From contig CANLPZ010000001.1 of the NCBI GenBank assembly GCA_947493145.1, positions 124,001-188,000 on the forward strand: 64,000 nt of DNA, in the 5' to 3' direction. The notes beneath the pieces were generated by a model. The model ran no database searches. It was given only the letters and a program-made list of their open reading frames with translations, and was not told the DNA's origin. Below are positions 9,079-18,459 of this stretch, piece after piece (within the stretch, counting starts at the first letter, position 1; every line of letters begins with the position of its first letter). This stretch comes from an uncultured Paracoccaceae bacterium. Its GTDB lineage: Bacteria > Pseudomonadota > Alphaproteobacteria > Rhodobacterales > Rhodobacteraceae. A program made the translations under genes and the position numbers.

Positions 9079-9998
9079 GCATTCAGTGGGTCTCTAGTTT
9101 TATCGAGGCACAGGCCGCTGAATTAGATGCGGCGCAAAACACACAAGACGCGTACGCGCGCGATTTAAAGGATTTTCACGACTGGCTTATCCGGAAATCA
9201 TTAAGTTTTGAAACAGCGGAACAACAAGACGTCGAAGCTTATATGATCCACTGCGACGCCCAAGGGTTGGCCAATTCAACGCGCGCACGGCGTTTGTCAG
9301 CAATTAAGCAGTTGTATCGCTTTGCCTTCGAAGAAGGCTTACGCGACACCAACCCCGCCATCCAAATTCGCGGTCCAGGACGTGACAAAAAATTGCCAAA
9401 GACCCTAAGTGAAACTGAAGTCGACGCATTGCTTTCTGCCGCGCGCACCATGGGAAAAACACCCGAGGCAAAATTGCGCGCCACGTGTTTAATGGAACTG
9501 TTGTACGCCACAGGTATGCGTGTGTCCGAACTTGTCAGCCTGCCAATATCGGCGGCACGTGGCGACCCGCGGATGTTGCTTGTTCTAGGCAAAGGCGGCA
9601 GGGAACGCATGGTCCCGCTGTCCCCACCTGCCCGTGATGCCTTGACGGTTTGGATCACGTTGCGCGATGAACAAGACGCAGAATTACAAAACAAAGGCAA
9701 ACCTTTGTCGAAATTTTTGTTTCCCTCTCGCGGGAAGCTTGGCCATGTGACCCGCAATTGGTTTTACCTGTTGATCAAGGACCTAGCCGTTCATGGCGGC
9801 GTCTCACCGTCTAAAGTAACCCCACACACATTGCGCCACGCTTTCGCAACGCATTTATTGGCCAATGGGGCCGATCTCCGGTCGATTCAAACACTACTTG
9901 GGCATGCGGATGTCGCAACGACAGAAATCTACACACATGTCTTGGAAGAACGCCTTCGCGATCTGGTTTTGGAAAACCATCCGCTTGCCAAAGGCTGA
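9075..9998 (+). CDS. xerD: Site-specific tyrosine recombinase XerD
   Basis: Resolves chromosome dimers at dif together with XerC. The 307 residues have the SAM-like core-binding domain (about 1-90) and the catalytic domain with all expected residues: Arg149 (TGMRVSEL), Lys173, His251 and Arg254 (HTLRHAFATH), His277 (LLGHADV) and the nucleophile Tyr286 (EIYTHV). XerD is preferred over XerC from its length and ending and from the usual genome position, but the two paralogues are similar. The start overlaps the upstream stop by 4 bases. Confidence 0.92.
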   Translation: MSIQWVSSFIEAQAAELDAAQNTQDAYARDLKDFHDWLIRKSLSFETAEQQDVEAYMIHCDAQGLANSTRARRLSAIKQLYRFAFEEGLRDTNPAIQIRGPGRDKKLPKTLSETEVDALLSAARTMGKTPEAKLRATCLMELLYATGMRVSELVSLPISAARGDPRMLLVLGKGGRERMVPLSPPARDALTVWITLRDEQDAELQNKGKPLSKFLFPSRGKLGHVTRNWFYLLIKDLAVHGGVSPSKVTPHTLRHAFATHLLANGADLRSIQTLLGHADVATTEIYTHVLEERLRDLVLENHPLAKG

Positions 9999-10072
9999 TC
10001 ACGACTTCCCCTTGAAAATCAGACACGCGGCACCCATACTCCGACACAAATGATACGAAAGATTTCAATCCG

Positions 10073-11377
10073 ATGACCCCCGACATTTTGGACAGCGCGT
10101 TCTGGATCACCGCCGGAGCCGTGGCCGTGCTATTGGTATTATCCGGTTTCTTTTCTGGGTCCGAAACCGCATTGACGGCAGCGAGCCGTGGAAAACTGCG
10201 TGCCCAAGCCGACAAAGGATCGCGTGGCGCCGAACGGGCGTTGGAAATTACAGAAGACAGTGAACGTCTGATCGGGTCTGTGCTGCTGGGCAATAATTTG
10301 GTCAACATCTTGGCAACCTCATTGGCAACGGCAATGTTGACCCGTCTTTTCGGCGAAGGCGGGATTGCCTTGGCCACACTGATTATGACGCTTTTGGTTT
10401 TGATCTTTGCCGAGGTGCTGCCGAAAACATATGCAATCACCAATGCAGAAACCGCCGCGTCGCGCGTTTCTGGCCCAATCGCAATTATTGTTATGATTTT
10501 CGCACCGATGGTGACTTTGGTGCGATGGATCGTGCGCGGTGTGCTGCGCATTTTCGGTGTAAAGATTGACCCAGACAGTAACGTTTTGGCCGTTCGCGAA
10601 GAAATCGCAGGCGCATTGAACCTTGGCCACTCCGAAGGTGTTGTCGAAAAAGAAGACCGCGATCGAATTTTGGGCGCGCTTGACCTGAATGATCGCGCGG
10701 TTGAGGAAATCATGCTCCATCGATCCGGCATCGAAATGGTCGACGCTGACGCAGCCCCGCAAGATGTATTGCAACAGTGTTTGGACAGTAACTACACCCG
10801 CCTTCCCGTTTTCCGTGACGATCCAGAAAACATTATCGGCGTGATCCACGCAAAAGACCTGTTGCGCGCCATGCACACCCAGCTTGTCAGTGCAAAATCT
10901 GCATCAAAAGCGCTGGAAGGCTTCAACATTACGGATGTAACAATCGAGCCCTATTTCGTGCCAGAAACCACAACGTTAGATGACCAAATGCGTGAATTTC
11001 TGCGTCGCCGGAGCCACTTTGCCTTGGTCATTGACGAATACGGCGCGCTACAAGGGCTGATCACGCTTGAGGATATCCTTGAAGAAATCGTTGGTGAAAT
11101 CGCGGATGAATTCGATACGGATGAGGAAGAGGTCACCATTGCATCAGACGGCTCGTTCGAGGTTGATGGGTCGATGACAATCCGCGATTTGAACCGTGCC
11201 AAGGATCTGAGCTTACCAGACGAGGAAGCCAACACTGTGGCGGGATTGGTGATCCACGAAGCGCAAAAAATACCGGATCAAGGTCAGGTTTTCAGCTTTC
11301 ATGGCTATCGTTTCGAAGTCACAGAAATGGATCAAAATCGGATTGCAAAGCTGCGGCTTCGTCGCATTTATCAGTAA
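10073..11377 (+). CDS. CNNM/CorC-type membrane protein with CBS pair (hemolysin C family)
   Basis: Inner-membrane protein of the HlyC/CorC (CNNM) family, linked to magnesium or sodium/cobalt handling. Of the 434 residues, the first ~190 form the DUF21 membrane domain (several hydrophobic segments with SGFFSGSETALTAASRGKLR), then two CBS domains (about 210-335; DSNYTRLPVFRDDPENIIGV and FALVIDEYGALQGLITLEDI) and a C-terminal CorC_HlyC domain (about 350-430). The length is normal. It lies 74 bases after xerD and is probably its own unit; a good terminator follows. Confidence 0.92.
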   Translation: MTPDILDSAFWITAGAVAVLLVLSGFFSGSETALTAASRGKLRAQADKGSRGAERALEITEDSERLIGSVLLGNNLVNILATSLATAMLTRLFGEGGIALATLIMTLLVLIFAEVLPKTYAITNAETAASRVSGPIAIIVMIFAPMVTLVRWIVRGVLRIFGVKIDPDSNVLAVREEIAGALNLGHSEGVVEKEDRDRILGALDLNDRAVEEIMLHRSGIEMVDADAAPQDVLQQCLDSNYTRLPVFRDDPENIIGVIHAKDLLRAMHTQLVSAKSASKALEGFNITDVTIEPYFVPETTTLDDQMREFLRRRSHFALVIDEYGALQGLITLEDILEEIVGEIADEFDTDEEEVTIASDGSFEVDGSMTIRDLNRAKDLSLPDEEANTVAGLVIHEAQKIPDQGQVFSFHGYRFEVTEMDQNRIAKLRLRRIYQ

Positions 11378-11379
11378 CA

Positions 11380-11405
11380 CCCAACCTTACAAAAAGGTTG
11401 GGTTT
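11380..11405 (+). terminator. Intrinsic terminator after the CorC-like gene
   Basis: Perfect 9-bp stem CCCAACCTT / AAGGTTGGG with loop ACAAA, three T residues after, directly behind the stop codon. Confidence 0.75.
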
Positions 11406-11466
11406 CGACATTTACAATTCAAAGTAGACGCGTAAAAATACACCTATTGTTTTAGGAGATTTTAGC

Positions 11467-11607
11467 ATGCGTTTTGCTGCGTTCGCCGCTATTTGCGGCT
11501 TTGTTTTTGGGTGCAGCCCGTCATTGGATTTACCGCAAGGAGTCGGATTTGGCGCGGGATATAAATTTGATCCTGATTACGTCCCACGCACGTATGACGC
11601 CTATTAA
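11467..11607 (+). CDS. Small putative lipoprotein
   Basis: A 46-residue reading frame with a good AGGAGA ribosome site eight bases before the ATG. It starts with a short signal-like stretch ([16 protein letters not shown]) whose Cys could be a lipobox cysteine, although FVFGC is not a textbook lipobox. The rest is short and ends in [12 protein letters not shown]. The stop codon overlaps the stop of the convergent gene by 4 bases (TTAA). The 16 bases covering the ribosome site and start codon are identical to those of the RTX gene at 20854. Function unknown. Confidence 0.55.
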   Translation: MRFAAFAAICGFVFGCSPSLDLPQGVGFGAGYKFDPDYVPRTYDAY

Positions 11608-13142
11608 CGCCCTTTAAACAACCCGCCTAAAATACCACGCACGATACGTCGTCCTGTGGTGCCTTTTAGTTCTTTGATCACCACTTTTGCGACCTCGCCG
11701 CCAAAGCTTTTGCTGCGTGACGATCGTTTTGATGACGAACGGCCCATTGTCGTGTCTTTGTACCGGCGTGCTTTCTTGAATTCACGTTCTTCTGCTTCTG
11801 CGGCCTCTTCAGCCGCTTCTGCTTCTTCGGCCGCTTTTGCCGCCGCATCCGCCCGCTTTTGAAGCATCTCGAACGCTGAATTTCGATCAAGAATATCCTC
11901 GTATTTTCCAATCAAATGCGACGCGGCGATGACCTCTTTGCGCGCTTTGGCTGTCAAGGGCCCCAACTGGGATGACGGTGGGCGGATCAGGGTTCGTTCC
12001 ACAATTCCGGGAACACCTTTGTCCAACAACATCGACGTCACGGCCTCACCCGTCCCCACATCACGAATGGCATCCGCGGTGTCAAAGCGCGGGTTGTCAC
12101 GGTATGTTTCCGCGGCTGCGTTCAGTTCTTTTTTGTCCTTACCGGTAAAGGCACGCAAGGCATGCTGAACACGGTTGCCAAGCTGCCCCAGAATATCGTC
12201 TGGCACGTCAGCTGGGTTCTGAGTGATGAAAAACACGCCAACGCCTTTGGACCGGATCAAACGCGCAACCTGTTCGACCTTGTCGACCAATGCTTTTGGC
12301 GCGTCATCAAATAACAAATGCGCCTCGTCAAAGAAAAACACCAATTTTGGTTTGTCTGGATTTCCGACTTCTGGCAGCGTTTCGAACAGCTCTGACAGCA
12401 TCCACAATAGGAATGTCGCATAAAGCTTGGGCGAGGCCATCAGCTTATCCGCCGCCAAAATATTCACGCGCCCACGACCGTTTGCGTCAACATCAATCAT
12501 ATCGTCCAGATCCAACGCCGGTTCGCCAAACAGCAAATCCCCACCTTGGTTTTCGATGACCAACAGCTGTCGCTGGATCGCCCCAACAGAACTGGATGCC
12601 ACGTTGCCGTACCGCAAAGACAAATCTTTCGAATTTTGTCCGACCCACACCAACAATGCTTGCAGATCCTTGAGATCCAGCAGAGGCAGCCCCTCTTCGT
12701 CCGCGACGCGGAATGCCACGTTCAGCACGCCTTCTTGGGCTTCGGTCAAATCCAATAGTCGCGCCAAAAGCAAAGGCCCCATTTCCGCAACCGTAGTACG
12801 AATAGGATGCCCCTGATCCCCAAACAAATCCCAAAAGGTCACCGGAAAGGATTGGTATTGCAGGTCCAATCCGATCGTTTCCGCACGTTTCATAAAGGCA
12901 TCATGCAATTTAAACCCGTCTGACCCCGAGGCCGCGAGCCCAGATAAATCGCCCTTAACATCAGATAAAAAAACCGGCACCCCAGCGTTTGAAAACCCTT
13001 CGGCCAAAATTTGCAGAGTCACAGTTTTCCCTGTGCCCGTTGCGCCCGCAATCAACCCGTGACGGTTTGCATATTTCAGCAGCATTTCTTGTGGCTCGGC
13101 GTAACCTTCACCACCGCCACCAATAAAAATTGTATCGCTCAT
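11604..13142 (-). CDS. HerA-like DUF853 ATPase (YjgR family)
   Basis: Cytoplasmic P-loop ATPase of the HerA/FtsK superfamily, YjgR/DUF853 branch, whose biological role is not established. The 512 residues show Walker A GATGTGKT (33-40), a Walker B region ([15 protein letters not shown]), [20 protein letters not shown] in the helicase core, and an alanine/glutamate-rich coiled coil near residues 425-450. The basic tail ends [17 protein letters not shown]. The length is normal. Stand-alone gene. Confidence 0.88.
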   Translation of the reverse strand: MSDTIFIGGGGEGYAEPQEMLLKYANRHGLIAGATGTGKTVTLQILAEGFSNAGVPVFLSDVKGDLSGLAASGSDGFKLHDAFMKRAETIGLDLQYQSFPVTFWDLFGDQGHPIRTTVAEMGPLLLARLLDLTEAQEGVLNVAFRVADEEGLPLLDLKDLQALLVWVGQNSKDLSLRYGNVASSSVGAIQRQLLVIENQGGDLLFGEPALDLDDMIDVDANGRGRVNILAADKLMASPKLYATFLLWMLSELFETLPEVGNPDKPKLVFFFDEAHLLFDDAPKALVDKVEQVARLIRSKGVGVFFITQNPADVPDDILGQLGNRVQHALRAFTGKDKKELNAAAETYRDNPRFDTADAIRDVGTGEAVTSMLLDKGVPGIVERTLIRPPSSQLGPLTAKARKEVIAASHLIGKYEDILDRNSAFEMLQKRADAAAKAAEEAEAAEEAAEAEEREFKKARRYKDTTMGRSSSKRSSRSKSFGGEVAKVVIKELKGTTGRRIVRGILGGLFKGR

Positions 13143-13551
13143 CTTGGGTCTCTTACGTTGTCAAATCAGAAAGCTATTTCATAACTTCTATCCGGCCAAT
13201 GGAACAAAGTCCAAAGACAATCTATTGATATAGGGGATTGATTTTGGACAACTTCCCGCCACCCCGCCCGTGTCAAAGTTCAATAACCAGAATATTTTTC
13301 GTTTTTTGAAAAAAGTGATCAGTCTTTGGTTGACCAAATGAATCGGCTTTTGTACCGTCTGCCCAATGTCGGCAAAGTTCGACGGGGAGAAATTGAAAAA
13401 GGGTCCATATATATTGGACCCTTTTTCTTTTTGTTCGGCCCAGACAACCGGAAATGCCCCATGGCAAAGTTTCGCCGCACAGAGTGGCAAAAACACCTGA
13501 CAGCCCCCAAGTCTCATGCTAAGCACGCTTAACTAATTACGGGGAATACGC
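13143..13551. other. Intergenic region, 409 bases
   Basis: Between the HerA-like gene (minus) and the IalB gene (plus), so it should hold both promoters. I see no convincing protein gene. The only clear structure is the terminator-like hairpin at 13396-13426. Overlapping frames on both strands here lack ribosome sites and recognisable sequence. Confidence 0.6.
13396..13426. terminator. Orphan terminator-like hairpin with A and T tracts on both sides
   Basis: Stem AAAAAGGGTCCA / TGGACCCTTTTT around a short AT loop: 12 perfect pairs and, on the plus strand, more T residues after it. No plus-strand protein gene ends just before it, so it may end a small RNA or act as an attenuator or insulator upstream of the IalB gene. 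Confidence 0.65.
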
Positions 13552-14169
13552 ATGTTTAAATCCGCACTATCGCTGTCTTTGGCTGCTCTTTTGGCGACAA
13601 CAGCACCGGTTTTGGCACAAGACACAGCAGCAAACGAAACACCACCTGCCGCAACAGAAGGCGAAACACCGGAAACGCTTTCTATGGGAACCGAGGTCCA
13701 AGACGGGCCACAACTTGGTCAGCCCTATATCACCGATGAATTTGGCGATTGGGTAAAGCGCTGCGTTAAATCAAACGCCGACGTCGACCCGTGCCAGATG
13801 TATCAATTGTTGCGCGATGCGGACAACAACCCAGTTGTCGAAGTCAGCATTTTCAAATTGGAAAACGCCGGCCAAGCCGTTGCAGGCGCGGCAATTGTAG
13901 CGCCGCTTGAAACCTTGTTGACGCAGAACTTAACGATGGGCGTCGATGGCGGTCGCGCCAAAGTATACCCATTCACGTTCTGCACCGTCCAAGGATGTGT
14001 GTCGCGTGTTGGCTTTAACGCACAAGACATCGCAAATTTCAAAGCAGGCAATGCTGCAAAAATCACCATCGTTCCGGCGGGAACTCCGGATGAAAAGCTC
14101 GTCGTGGATATGAGCTTGGCAGGGTTCACCGCAGCGTTTGATGCAATTTCGCCAAACGGTCAGCGTTAA
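13552..14169 (+). CDS. Invasion-associated locus B (IalB) family periplasmic protein
   Basis: A 205-residue exported protein with a signal peptide (cleavage likely after ALA-like residues at about 22). A low-complexity acidic linker rich in Thr, Glu and Pro follows (23-60), then the IalB domain. The domain is recognised by FGDWVKRC, the CQMYQLL motif and TFCTVQGCVSRVGF; four cysteines probably form disulfides. In Bartonella IalB is tied to erythrocyte invasion, but free-living alphaproteobacteria carry several paralogues of unknown role. A terminator follows. Confidence 0.88.
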   Translation: MFKSALSLSLAALLATTAPVLAQDTAANETPPAATEGETPETLSMGTEVQDGPQLGQPYITDEFGDWVKRCVKSNADVDPCQMYQLLRDADNNPVVEVSIFKLENAGQAVAGAAIVAPLETLLTQNLTMGVDGGRAKVYPFTFCTVQGCVSRVGFNAQDIANFKAGNAAKITIVPAGTPDEKLVVDMSLAGFTAAFDAISPNGQR

Positions 14170-14187
14170 ATCTGATGTTATAATTAC

Positions 14188-14224
14188 AAAGCCCCGCTCA
14201 GACCTCTGACGCGGGGCTTTTTAT
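14188..14224. terminator. Intrinsic terminator between IalB and ketoacyl synthase genes
   Basis: Stem AAAGCCCCGC / GCGGGGCTTT with a 13-base loop and a T run after it; the A run in front makes it usable in both directions by these convergent genes. Confidence 0.8.
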
Positions 14225-14228
14225 TGGG

Positions 14229-15437
14229 TCAAATGGCTTTCAGCGCCAAAACAGCGTTTAGTCCGCCAAATGCAAATGCATTGGAAATCGCAACGTCCAC
14301 TTTGGCCTCGCGCGCCTCATTCGGAACCACATCCATGGCGCATTCGGGGTCGGGTTCTTCGTATCCGATGGTTGGGGCAATAACGCCGTCACGTAAGGCC
14401 ATAACACAGGCCAACAATTCCACGGCCCCTGTGCCGCCAATCAAATGACCATGCATCGATTTGGTAGATGACATCATCAACTGATCTGCATGTGCACCAA
14501 ACACATCCGCAACCGCAGCACATTCGGTTTTGTCATTGGCCGCGGTTCCCGTTCCGTGGGCGTTCACATAGGCCACCGCCGACGGATCGATCCGTGCATC
14601 GGCCAACGCGCCTGCAATCGCGCGTGCAGCGCCTTGTTTCGAAGGCATCACAATGTCAGACGCATCCGACGTCATTGAAAATCCAATGACTTCGGCCAAA
14701 ATCTCCGCACCCCGTGATTTGGCATGGTCATAGTCTTCGAAGACAAAGACACCCGCGCCCTCGCCCTGCACCATTCCATTTCTGTTTGCAGAAAACGGGC
14801 GGCACGCGTCTTTGGACATGACGCGCAAGCCTTCCCAAGCCTTGACCCCACCAAAACACAGCATGCTTTCCGAACCGCCAGTAACCATCGCCGTACACAT
14901 GCCAGACCGGATCATGTTAAACGCTTGGCCCATCGCGTGGTTCGACGATGCGCAAGCCGTCGCAACCGTAAAGGACGGCCCCTTTAGGTTAAATTCCATG
15001 GACACGTGGCTTGCAGCCGCATTGTTCATAAGCTTCGGCACCACAAACGGGTGAACGCGGTTTTTTCCTTCTTCATAGACGGTGCGATAATTTTCGTCCC
15101 ACGTGTTCACCCCGCCACCCGCGGTCCCCAACACGACACCAGAACGTAAAGACAAATCACCGTTAAAGGTTAAGCCAGATTGCCCAATCGCCTCTTTTGC
15201 GGCCAACAACGTGAATTGGGTGAACCGGTCGTACAAGGAAACCTGCTGCCGGTTAAAATGGCTTTTTTCATCATAGTCAGAGACTTGACCGCCAATCTTA
15301 ACGCCCAAACGATCCACATCACGGATATCAAGTGGACCAATACCACAGCGGCCTTCGCGCATCGCGTCCAATGTGTCCGCCACATTGTGGCCAAGTGCGT
15401 TGATTGTACCCGCACCAGTAATGACAACGCGGTTCAT
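14229..15437 (-). CDS. Beta-ketoacyl-ACP synthase (FabF/KAS II-like)
   Basis: Condenses an acyl chain with malonyl-ACP. The 402 residues have the KAS triad: nucleophile Cys162 (TVATACASSNHA), His294 (NAHGTGTAANDKTE) and His331 (STKSMHGHLIGGTG). It is a FabF-type enzyme but lies in a run with its own ACP and an LpxD homologue instead of the fab locus, suggesting a dedicated acyl chain (a lipid A or other envelope lipid). The start overlaps the ACP stop (ATGA). It differs from the fab housekeeping copy by context only; that copy is not in this window. Confidence 0.88.
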   Translation of the reverse strand: MNRVVITGAGTINALGHNVADTLDAMREGRCGIGPLDIRDVDRLGVKIGGQVSDYDEKSHFNRQQVSLYDRFTQFTLLAAKEAIGQSGLTFNGDLSLRSGVVLGTAGGGVNTWDENYRTVYEEGKNRVHPFVVPKLMNNAAASHVSMEFNLKGPSFTVATACASSNHAMGQAFNMIRSGMCTAMVTGGSESMLCFGGVKAWEGLRVMSKDACRPFSANRNGMVQGEGAGVFVFEDYDHAKSRGAEILAEVIGFSMTSDASDIVMPSKQGAARAIAGALADARIDPSAVAYVNAHGTGTAANDKTECAAVADVFGAHADQLMMSSTKSMHGHLIGGTGAVELLACVMALRDGVIAPTIGYEEPDPECAMDVVPNEAREAKVDVAISNAFAFGGLNAVLALKAI

Positions 15438-15691
15438 GCTTCTGCTTTCACCAAACCTTCGACCGCTTTGATAATCGCGGCGACGGATGAAATATCAAAA
15501 TCGCTTTCGCTTGGATCATTGGCATTGAACGGTACCGTAATGTCGAACGCCTCTTCGATCGCGAAAATACTTTCGACCAACCCCAAACTGTCGATGCCAA
15601 GATCCTCTAACGTGCTTTCCATCGTGACGTCGGATGGCTCCAGTACCGCTTGTTCGGCAATGATCTCGATCACTTTGTCCTGAATGCTCAT
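15434..15691 (-). CDS. Acyl carrier protein (specialised)
   Basis: An 85-residue acidic helical carrier with the phosphopantetheine attachment Ser35 in the DSL motif (GIDSLGLVES). It differs clearly from the housekeeping AcpP sequence and, as I remember it, from rhizobial AcpXL, though that comparison is from memory. The stop overlaps the ketoacyl synthase start, so the two are translationally coupled and probably work together. The LpxD homologue lies 35 bases upstream. Chain type unknown. Confidence 0.9.
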   Translation of the reverse strand: MSIQDKVIEIIAEQAVLEPSDVTMESTLEDLGIDSLGLVESIFAIEEAFDITVPFNANDPSESDFDISSVAAIIKAVEGLVKAEA

Positions 15692-15726
15692 CTTTTGGTC
15701 CCTATATTCCAGACGTTTGACATCAC

Positions 15727-16818
15727 TTAGTCATTCTCGGGCTGCTTTAAAACCGCTTTTTGTAACAATCCCACGTCACGAAACAGCCGTGGCAAGCGGC
15801 GAAGCAACTTATATGTTTCAATATGGCTGTCCATTTTCATCGCGGGATACCCCAACATGACCCGCCCTGCAGGGACATTGGCCAAGACTTTGGTCGCGCC
15901 GCCCGTGATCGCGTTGTCGCCAATGAACACATTGTCGCTGACACCCGTTTGACCACCCAACACCACGTTATTTCCGATTTTCGACGATCCAGCGATTCCA
16001 ACCTGAGCACAAATCAAACAGTCGTTCCCAATTTGAACGTTGTGGCCAATCTGCGCCAGATTATCGAATTTCACACCATTGCCGATTGTCGTGTCGCGAA
16101 CGGTGCCGCGGTCGATACACGCATTTGCCCCCAATTCAACATCATCGCCAACCGTAACGGACCCAAGCGAATGAATGCGGGCATAGGATTGCGCCGTCAG
16201 GTCGCCTTGGTCGCCAAGCGTCTCACGTGCGCGTTCAACATTGCTTTCCTCAGGTGTGACAAAACTGAACCCGTCGCCCCCAACAACAGCGCCAGGTTGC
16301 GCGACAAACCGGTCACCGATAGAAACACGTGCCCCAATTTTCACGCCTTCGCGCAACGTCGCGTAATCGCCAATGTTTGCATTTGCGCCGATGGTCACAT
16401 GCGCACAAATACGCGCGTTTGCTCCAATTTTTGCACCGGCACCGATCACCGCCAACGGGCCAACAAATGCCCCATCGCCAAGCGTGGCCGTTGGATCAAT
16501 CACCGCCGTCGGATGCACGCCCGTTGCGAAATCACGCCCGTCGTCCAGCATCGCTGTCAGACCGGACATAGCGAACCTTGGGCGTGGCGCGACAATTGCC
16601 GCCTTCAATCCCATCGCTTGCCAATCGGCCCCGTCCCAAACCATGGCGGCCTGCGCACGACCGTCAGATAGTCCGCCCGCAAATTTGGGGGACATCGCCA
16701 GAGCCAAATCCGACGGTCCCGCCAAAGCAGGTTCGGTTGCACCTGTCACCAAAACATCAACAGCGCCCAAAGCTTTCGCCCCGAGCGCTGTCGCGATTTC
16801 TTCAATTGTAAACGCCAT
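15727..16818 (-). CDS. lpxD: UDP-3-O-acylglucosamine N-acyltransferase (LpxD family)
   Basis: Left-handed beta-helix acyltransferase; LpxD adds the N-linked 3-hydroxyacyl chain in lipid A synthesis. The 363 residues show the N-terminal uridine-binding domain (1-100), many hexapeptide repeats (about 105-310), the catalytic-His region FDNLAQIGHNVQIG (His259), and a C-terminal helical tail. In most relatives the housekeeping lpxD sits in the bamA-fabZ-lpxA-lpxB operon; this copy sits with an ACP and a ketoacyl synthase, so it may be a second, specialised paralogue. Thirty bases separate it from the upstream L,D-transpeptidase. Confidence 0.88.
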   Translation of the reverse strand: MAFTIEEIATALGAKALGAVDVLVTGATEPALAGPSDLALAMSPKFAGGLSDGRAQAAMVWDGADWQAMGLKAAIVAPRPRFAMSGLTAMLDDGRDFATGVHPTAVIDPTATLGDGAFVGPLAVIGAGAKIGANARICAHVTIGANANIGDYATLREGVKIGARVSIGDRFVAQPGAVVGGDGFSFVTPEESNVERARETLGDQGDLTAQSYARIHSLGSVTVGDDVELGANACIDRGTVRDTTIGNGVKFDNLAQIGHNVQIGNDCLICAQVGIAGSSKIGNNVVLGGQTGVSDNVFIGDNAITGGATKVLANVPAGRVMLGYPAMKMDSHIETYKLLRRLPRLFRDVGLLQKAVLKQPEND

Positions 16819-16848
16819 AAAGCCGGTCCCAATAAACTTGGGGCGGTT

Positions 16849-18459
16849 TTACCCTTGAATGGCGCGCAGGGCTACCCCTTCGCGGGCCAAAGCGTTCCAT
16901 ATCTTTGCGTCACGACCATAGATGTCGCGGCGATAGTTCATCCGACCTTTGGCGGATGTGAACGCTGTGCGGTACCCGATGTGCACGGGAACATGTTCTT
17001 GCAAATTCACACGGCTTTCTTTGCCCGAGTCCAATTTGGCATGGAAAAAGCCCTTTGGATCGGATGTTTGTTTCGCCAACAAAGCGTAAGCAAAATCAAA
17101 CGGGTCATTCAGGCGAATACACCCATGGCTGAACGCGCGGACTTCGCGGCTAAACAAGTTCTTCGCCGGTGTGTCATGCAAATAGATGTTGTATTTGTTC
17201 GGGAACATGAATTTCACAAGACCCAAAGCATTGCCGCGGCTTGGCGGTTGACGCATCGCAAATGGGAACGTCTTTTCGTCAAAGCTGGCAAAGTTCACCG
17301 CGCTGCGATTAACCTTGCGTCCCTTGCTGTCCGTGATTTCCAAATGTGACACCGCATTCCGGTTCTTTTGCAACAGCGGCAGATATTCTTTGGTGATGAT
17401 CGAACGTGGCACATACCAGCTTGGGTTAATCACCATAAATTCCATCACGTCAGAAAACTCTGGCGACCGGCGGTCCGCATCATTTGCACCAATCACAGAC
17501 CGAGTTTCAAAGGTGGTTTTTCCGTTGTCGATAATCTTTGCAGAAAAATCCGTTAAGTTCACCCAAACGTGGCGTTTGCCACGTGGAAGATTGGTCCAAC
17601 GTTCGCGTTCCATTGCAACGATTACAGACTGCAAACGTTTTTCCGCAGGCGTATTGATGACCTTCAACGTTCCTGATCCGGCAACGCCATCGGGGTTCAA
17701 CCCATTCGCCAACTGAAATTGTTGAACCGCAGACTGAATAGTCGCATCATAGGTTTGCGTCGCATTGCGCGGCATAAAGCCCATAAGGATCAAACGGTTA
17801 CGCAGGTTTACAACCTGTTGCCCACTGGCCCCTGGTTTCAAAGACTTGCCAGATACATTTGGTCCAAATCCACCAATCGCAACCAATTTTTCCAGTTCGA
17901 TTTTTTCTTTCATCAAACGGTTATATTCGGCCGTTTTTGGGGGCAGTGCTTTGATAAACCCTGCTGGATTTGATTTCGCAAAGGCAACCAAAGTCGCGTA
18001 GCGGTCGCGATACGGGACTTTGCGTGTGATTTCGCTGTCGACGCGCGATGGTTTCAAAACACCTGTTTGAACGTCACGGGCATACTCCAGAAACAGACGG
18101 CTCAACGCGACTTCCAACTGACCTTGGGTCCGTGGGTCTTTGACGTTTTTCAACTGCGCCATCAACTGGTCAAGGTTATAAGACGCGGTTGGCAACCCGT
18201 GGTTTCCACTGTCTTGAATCGCTTTGAGCAATGCTTGACGACGGGCGCGGTCTTTGCCGGATTTGCTGGTCCAAATCGCTTGGTAGTCCACGTTTTTATA
18301 GAATTGCGACAACGCTTTGTCATTCGCGGCGCTTTCGGCAACGGCTTGTTTAAACGCAGTCACCTGTGCGGCAACACCTGTCGGCTGAATAAAAAACAGC
18401 GCAACAAACATCAGCACAGCGATGATATTAAGGTAGGTAGAACGCATCAGCGGCAGCAT
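16849..18459 (-). CDS. L,D-transpeptidase (YcbB/LdtD-like)
   Basis: Periplasmic enzyme forming 3-3 cross-links in peptidoglycan. The 536 residues start with a membrane or signal segment (about 10-30), then a scaffold domain, a peptidoglycan-binding domain (about 220-265; KPGASGQQVVNLRNRLILMG) and the YkuD catalytic domain, with the signature SHGCIRL and nucleophile Cys447. The size and domain order match E. coli LdtD (YcbB). A GAGGGA ribosome site precedes the start. It heads a same-strand run with lpxD, acp and the ketoacyl synthase and diverges from the MepK-like gene. Confidence 0.93.
   Translation of the reverse strand: MLPLMRSTYLNIIAVLMFVALFFIQPTGVAAQVTAFKQAVAESAANDKALSQFYKNVDYQAIWTSKSGKDRARRQALLKAIQDSGNHGLPTASYNLDQLMAQLKNVKDPRTQGQLEVALSRLFLEYARDVQTGVLKPSRVDSEITRKVPYRDRYATLVAFAKSNPAGFIKALPPKTAEYNRLMKEKIELEKLVAIGGFGPNVSGKSLKPGASGQQVVNLRNRLILMGFMPRNATQTYDATIQSAVQQFQLANGLNPDGVAGSGTLKVINTPAEKRLQSVIVAMERERWTNLPRGKRHVWVNLTDFSAKIIDNGKTTFETRSVIGANDADRRSPEFSDVMEFMVINPSWYVPRSIITKEYLPLLQKNRNAVSHLEITDSKGRKVNRSAVNFASFDEKTFPFAMRQPPSRGNALGLVKFMFPNKYNIYLHDTPAKNLFSREVRAFSHGCIRLNDPFDFAYALLAKQTSDPKGFFHAKLDSGKESRVNLQEHVPVHIGYRTAFTSAKGRMNYRRDIYGRDAKIWNALAREGVALRAIQG

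Noticed and set aside
15823..16671. 282-codon plus-strand frame opposite lpxD
   Set aside because: It is antisense to a well-supported lpxD and its translation is full of His, Asn and Arg without any known motif.
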